The notes beneath the pieces were generated by a model. That model was not told the DNA's origin, did no database searches, and saw only the letters and a program-made list of their open reading frames with translations. A program made the position numbers and the translations under genes. From NCBI GenBank assembly GCA_037439425.1, contig JBBIWA010000125.1:1-7706 (forward strand): DNA of 7,706 nt. The letters are read 5' to 3'. Below, piece by piece: positions 5,464 through 7,706 of this stretch (positions are counted from its first letter, which is position 1; every line of letters begins with the position of its first letter). This DNA is from JBBIWA01 sp037439425 (GTDB lineage Bacteria; Acidobacteriota; Blastocatellia; RBC074).

Positions 5464-7374
5464 ATGTTACTTAAAGCACTTTACGATCTGGCGCATTCAC
5501 GAAAACTGCTTGACGACCTGGCGTTCACACAGAAACCCATCCGCTGGGTGATCTCGCTTGATGCCGAAGGCAATCTGCTTGGATTCACGCCTACCGGTGA
5601 CGACAAACGCGGCAAAGAGTTCAGCGCCCCGCAGACCAGCCGCGCCAAAAACGCCGGCGGAGTCGCAGAATTCCTGTGGGAGTCCATCACGGGCGTTTTC
5701 GGCCTGGATTCCAAGCCAGAGAAGTATAAAGACGATGAAAAGAAACGTCGCGAGCGAGACCAAAACAACGCTGCCAAATGCGATGAGTTCTGGCGTCAAA
5801 TTCAAACGGCATTTGACGACACTCAGCACCCGGCGCTGCAAGCGTTGCTCAACTTTCGGCGGAAGCATCTGGCCAACATCGATTTCCTGAAGTGGGAAGC
5901 GCGCGACAACCAAGAACCGGCGTGGTGGTTGAAGACCGCCGCTGGCAATGAGGTCAAGCTCGGCCCGGAGAACTTCACGTTTGAGGTGGCAGGAAAGCTG
6001 CTGATCGAGGACGAAGAAACATTGCGCCCATACTGGCGCAAAATCTATCAGCAGGAAATCGGTGAGAAGACCGAAGCTGTGGACAAAGGGCTATGCCTGA
6101 TCACAGGTGCGACCGAGGTCCCGATTGCGCGCACGCATATGCCCAAGATCAAAGGCGTACCTAACGCACAGCCGACGGGCGCGGCGATAGTCTCTTTCGA
6201 TAAGCCTGCTTTCACTTCATATGGCTGCGATCAGAGTTACAACGCGCCTGCTTCGATTGAAGCGAGCACAGCATATTGCGTCGCGCTCGAATGGTTGCTC
6301 AATCAGCCGAAGCACAATCTCCGGCTCGGCGGCACGGTAGTCTGCTTCTGGGCGCGCGATTCGGAAAAAGCAACCGACATCTTCGCTGAACTCTTTGAAA
6401 AGCCCAAGCCGGAGACTGTCCATCGCTTTCTGACTTCGCCGCTGCGCGGCGCAGAACATCACGGCATTCAGCCAGATGAGTTTTACAGCGTCACGCTAGC
6501 AGGCAATGCGGGGCGCATAGTTGTGCGGCACTGGCTGCAATGCCCGCTCGAAACGGCGACCGACAATCTGAAACGCTGGTTCAAAGATTTGGAGATCACG
6601 ACGTATGGCGAGCCATCTGTGGCTACGAAGACGAAAAAGAAGGAAGACTGCGGCAAGGGAACGCCCCAACCGCTCAGCCTGTGCATGCTGGCAATGACGA
6701 CGGTGCGTAAAGCGAAAGATCTTCAGCCGGAAGTGATAACGCAACTCTACCGCGCCGCGCTCGAGGGCCACGCACCCTCGGTGATGCTGCTCAAACCGAT
6801 TCTCAATCGCTTTGCCAAGGAACTGGTGAGCGACGGTCCGAACCTCGCGCTGCGTTGCCTCTCACGTTTTGCATTAACCAGACTGATTCTCAATCGCAAT
6901 CGAAAGGAAGGTGAACCGATGATTGAACCAAAGGTATTTGAAACGGATGATCCGGCTTACAACTGCGGGCGCTTGCTGGCCATTTTTGATGACCTGCAAA
7001 TGCGCGCGCACGAATATCAGCTCGAAGGTGCAGGCGTAGTCGAACGATATTACGGCTCGGCTTCGTCCGCTCCCAATTCGGCCTTTGGCATTCTGTGGCG
7101 GCTGCACCAACATCATCTGAAGAAACTCTCGCGGCAAGGCGATCGAGGCAAAGCCGCAGCCGAAGCCATCAAACGCAAGATCGCCGAAATCGCCGCGCTC
7201 TTCCCGCAGCCGAAGCCGAACTTTCCGCCCGAATTTCCGCGCGCGTTCTCATTAGTGGAGCAAGGGCGTTTTGCGCTCGGCTTCTATCAACAGAAAGCGG
7301 CAGATGATGCGGCGCGGCGGAAGGCGAAGCCTGGTGAGGAAGAGGCAGGGGATGAGGCTGGATCTGCCGCCTGA
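5464..7374 (+). CDS. cas8c: type I-C Cascade large subunit Cas8c (Csd1)
   Basis: Cas8c is the large subunit of I-C Cascade; it recognises the PAM and helps load the target and recruit Cas3. The 636-residue product shows Csd1 hallmarks: CLITG (211-215), PIARTHMPKIKGV (220-232), the GAAIVSFDKPAFTSYG block (239-254), FWARD (295-299), YYGSAS with QHHLKKL (529 onward) and FSLVEQGRFALGFYQQ (595-610). I chose the ATG at 5464 because it starts the conserved MLLKALYDLA and has AAAGGAG (5448-5454) nine bases upstream. The frame stays open back to 5302, but those 54 codons translate the REP repeat and transposase tail. A Lys/Arg-rich stretch at about residues 80-98 and a charged tail after 611 look lineage-specific. 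At 636 residues it is slightly long for the family. The last 151 codons appear to be separately translated as Cas11c. Confidence 0.96.
   Translation: MLLKALYDLAHSRKLLDDLAFTQKPIRWVISLDAEGNLLGFTPTGDDKRGKEFSAPQTSRAKNAGGVAEFLWESITGVFGLDSKPEKYKDDEKKRRERDQNNAAKCDEFWRQIQTAFDDTQHPALQALLNFRRKHLANIDFLKWEARDNQEPAWWLKTAAGNEVKLGPENFTFEVAGKLLIEDEETLRPYWRKIYQQEIGEKTEAVDKGLCLITGATEVPIARTHMPKIKGVPNAQPTGAAIVSFDKPAFTSYGCDQSYNAPASIEASTAYCVALEWLLNQPKHNLRLGGTVVCFWARDSEKATDIFAELFEKPKPETVHRFLTSPLRGAEHHGIQPDEFYSVTLAGNAGRIVVRHWLQCPLETATDNLKRWFKDLEITTYGEPSVATKTKKKEDCGKGTPQPLSLCMLAMTTVRKAKDLQPEVITQLYRAALEGHAPSVMLLKPILNRFAKELVSDGPNLALRCLSRFALTRLILNRNRKEGEPMIEPKVFETDDPAYNCGRLLAIFDDLQMRAHEYQLEGAGVVERYYGSASSAPNSAFGILWRLHQHHLKKLSRQGDRGKAAAEAIKRKIAEIAALFPQPKPNFPPEFPRAFSLVEQGRFALGFYQQKAADDAARRKAKPGEEEAGDEAGSAA
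6904..6914 (+). promoter_or_regulatory. internal ribosome-binding site for Cas11c
   Basis: Inside cas8c the run AAGGAAGGTGA (6904-6914) resembles the anti-16S consensus AAGGAGGTGA with one extra base. It ends four bases before an in-frame ATG at 6919. It is as strong as the sites before cas3 and cas8c themselves. Type I-C systems are known to make Cas11c from such an internal site, which supports a functional role. Confidence 0.75.
6919..7374 (+). CDS. cas11c: small Cascade subunit Cas11c, internal start within cas8c
   Basis: Type I-C Cascade contains a small subunit, Cas11c, made by internal translation initiation in the 3' part of cas8c. Here the ATG at 6919 is in frame with cas8c (codon 486) and would yield 151 residues starting MIEPKVFETDD and ending at the cas8c stop. 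The ribosome-binding site AAGGAAGGTGA precedes it at four bases. The product covers the C-terminal helical part of Cas8c, including YYGSAS, QHHLKKL and GRFALGFYQQ, the region that forms Cas11c in characterised complexes. Several Cas11 copies are thought to line the inner face of Cascade and stabilise the R-loop. The length is somewhat above what I recall for the subunit, partly from a charged C-terminal tail. A later in-frame ATG at 7000 lacks a good ribosome-binding site. Evidence is positional, not experimental. Confidence 0.75.
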   Translation: MIEPKVFETDDPAYNCGRLLAIFDDLQMRAHEYQLEGAGVVERYYGSASSAPNSAFGILWRLHQHHLKKLSRQGDRGKAAAEAIKRKIAEIAALFPQPKPNFPPEFPRAFSLVEQGRFALGFYQQKAADDAARRKAKPGEEEAGDEAGSAA

Positions 7375-7375
7375 C

Positions 7376-7383
7376 AGAGGAGG
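7376..7383 (+). promoter_or_regulatory. orphan Shine-Dalgarno site directly after cas8c
   Basis: AGAGGAGG starts two bases after the cas8c stop and is one of the best ribosome-binding matches in the window. No ATG, GTG or TTG follows at 4-12 bases. In I-C operons cas7c follows cas8c at about this distance, so the site is probably what remains of the cas7c initiation region, now separated from its gene by repeats. Confidence 0.55.
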
Positions 7384-7391
7384 CTTTCTTC

Positions 7392-7440
7392 ACCTGCGGC
7401 AGGTAACAGCTTCAATAAGGCTGCCGCCCGTTTCACGGGC
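7392..7440. repeat. two hairpins after the cas8c stop
   Basis: ACCTGC (7392-7397) pairs GCAGGT (7399-7404) around a single base, and GCCCGT (7426-7431) pairs ACGGGC (7435-7440) over the loop TTC. Neither is followed by a T-run. They mark the left part of the post-cas8c repeat island; the second resembles common bacterial intergenic palindromes. Confidence 0.5.
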
Positions 7441-7467
7441 TGGGGAGGAGAGATTCACCTATCCCCT

Positions 7468-7529
7468 CCCAGGGTTACGCGCTTCGCGCTCCACCCTGGG
7501 CTTTATGCTTCCGCCCGCCGACGGCGGGC
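7468..7529 (+). repeat. two-hairpin palindromic repeat, forward copy
   Basis: CCCAGGGT (7468-7475) pairs ACCCTGGG (7493-7500), with a nested GCGC/GCGC stem at 7479-7489. A linker CTTTATGCTT (7501-7510) follows, then GCCCGCC (7513-7519) paired with GGCGGGC (7523-7529). The linker plus second hairpin reappear on the opposite strand at 7581-7610 and 7655-7685, which defines a repeat family distinct from the one between cas5c and cas8c. Confidence 0.75.
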
Positions 7530-7566
7530 TGGGGGATGCAGTTGAATCAGTATGGCAGGCTAGGAT

Positions 7567-7706
7567 GCGAACAGATCAATCAGCCCACGCTAGTGGGCGC
7601 AAGCATAAAGGCTGGGTTGGTGCCTCAATTGGAAGAGGCAGCAAACAGAAAAGTCAGCCCACGCTAGTTAAGCGCAAGCATAAAGGCTGGGTTGGTGCCT
7701 CAATTG
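7567..7706 (-). repeat. tandem 74-75 base repeat, two copies, inverted relative to the forward copy
   Basis: Copy 1 runs 7567-7640 and copy 2 from 7641 to the window edge, with near-identity over 7580-7631 versus 7654-7706. Each has the linker AAGCATAAAG (7601-7610, 7676-7685), the reverse complement of the forward linker at 7501-7510. Copy 1 has the stem GCCCAC/GTGGGC (7583-7588, 7593-7598); in copy 2 the right arm is mutated and one base longer. A second stem, TGCCTC/GAGGCA, lies at 7621-7626 and 7635-7640. The array probably continues past the window. Confidence 0.8.

Larger units (their letters stand above)
7375..7706. other. repeat-rich region after cas8c, where cas7c would be expected
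   Basis: No cas7c start (families begin with a motif like a DFV.LFDV..GNPNGDP block) can be found in the 332 bases left. The stretch holds an orphan ribosome-binding site (7376-7383), hairpins at 7392-7404, 7426-7440, 7468-7500 and 7513-7529, and a tandem repeat from 7567 to the edge. One frame is open from an ATG at 7505 to the edge, but it translates these repeats. No T-tract terminator is seen, so transcription may continue into genes beyond the window. Confidence 0.75.

Noticed and set aside
7505..7706. Open frame from an ATG to the window edge with repeated RKHKGWVGASI
   Set aside because: The peptide repeat is just the translation of the tandem DNA repeat; the ATG sits inside the repeat linker and has no ribosome-binding site. 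It would be reconsidered if the downstream sequence continues as a long conserved gene.
7567..7706. CRISPR array
   Set aside because: The repeated part is over 50 bases with only about 22 bases between copies, the intervening bases are themselves similar, and the unit does not resemble type I-C repeats of about 32 bases.

Overview
The window carries the front part of a type I-C CRISPR-Cas operon on the + strand. In order it holds a WYL-domain regulator (656-1669), cas3 (1748-3994), cas5c (3991-4776), an interruption rich in palindromic repeats (about 4777-5463), and cas8c (5464-7374) with an apparent internal gene for the small subunit Cas11c (6919-7374). About 330 bases of palindromic repeats follow. 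Cas7c, cas4, cas1, cas2 and the CRISPR array would normally come next, but none is visible before the window ends.

Working together: Cas5c, Cas8c, Cas11c and the unseen Cas7c should form the I-C Cascade that binds crRNA and recognises target DNA, with Cas5c standing in for Cas6 as the crRNA-processing enzyme. Cas3 (HD nuclease fused to a helicase) is recruited to degrade the target. The WYL protein is a plausible transcriptional regulator of the operon. Two points stand out. Cas5c has Phe and Tyr where the characterised processing site has Tyr and His. The gene-to-gene coupling usual in this operon is broken after cas5c and again after cas8c by repeat islands.

The cas5c-cas8c island is a REP/RAYT-type remnant. 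It holds two direct copies of a three-hairpin repeat with matching spacing, an inverted partial copy, a 49-base tandem repeat, and the last 35 codons of a REP-associated tyrosine transposase. The island after cas8c belongs to a different palindromic family, with one copy in one orientation and two tandem copies in the other. It sits directly behind a strong ribosome-binding site that no longer has a start codon next to it.

The first 655 bases hold no convincing gene apart from a possible 14-residue tail of an upstream ORF. They contain several hairpins, including a foldable element of about 137 bases. Moderate GC content, these repeat families and the protein style suggest an Acidobacteriota bacterium, perhaps Blastocatellia. 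That is an inference from general pattern memory, not a demonstrated placement.
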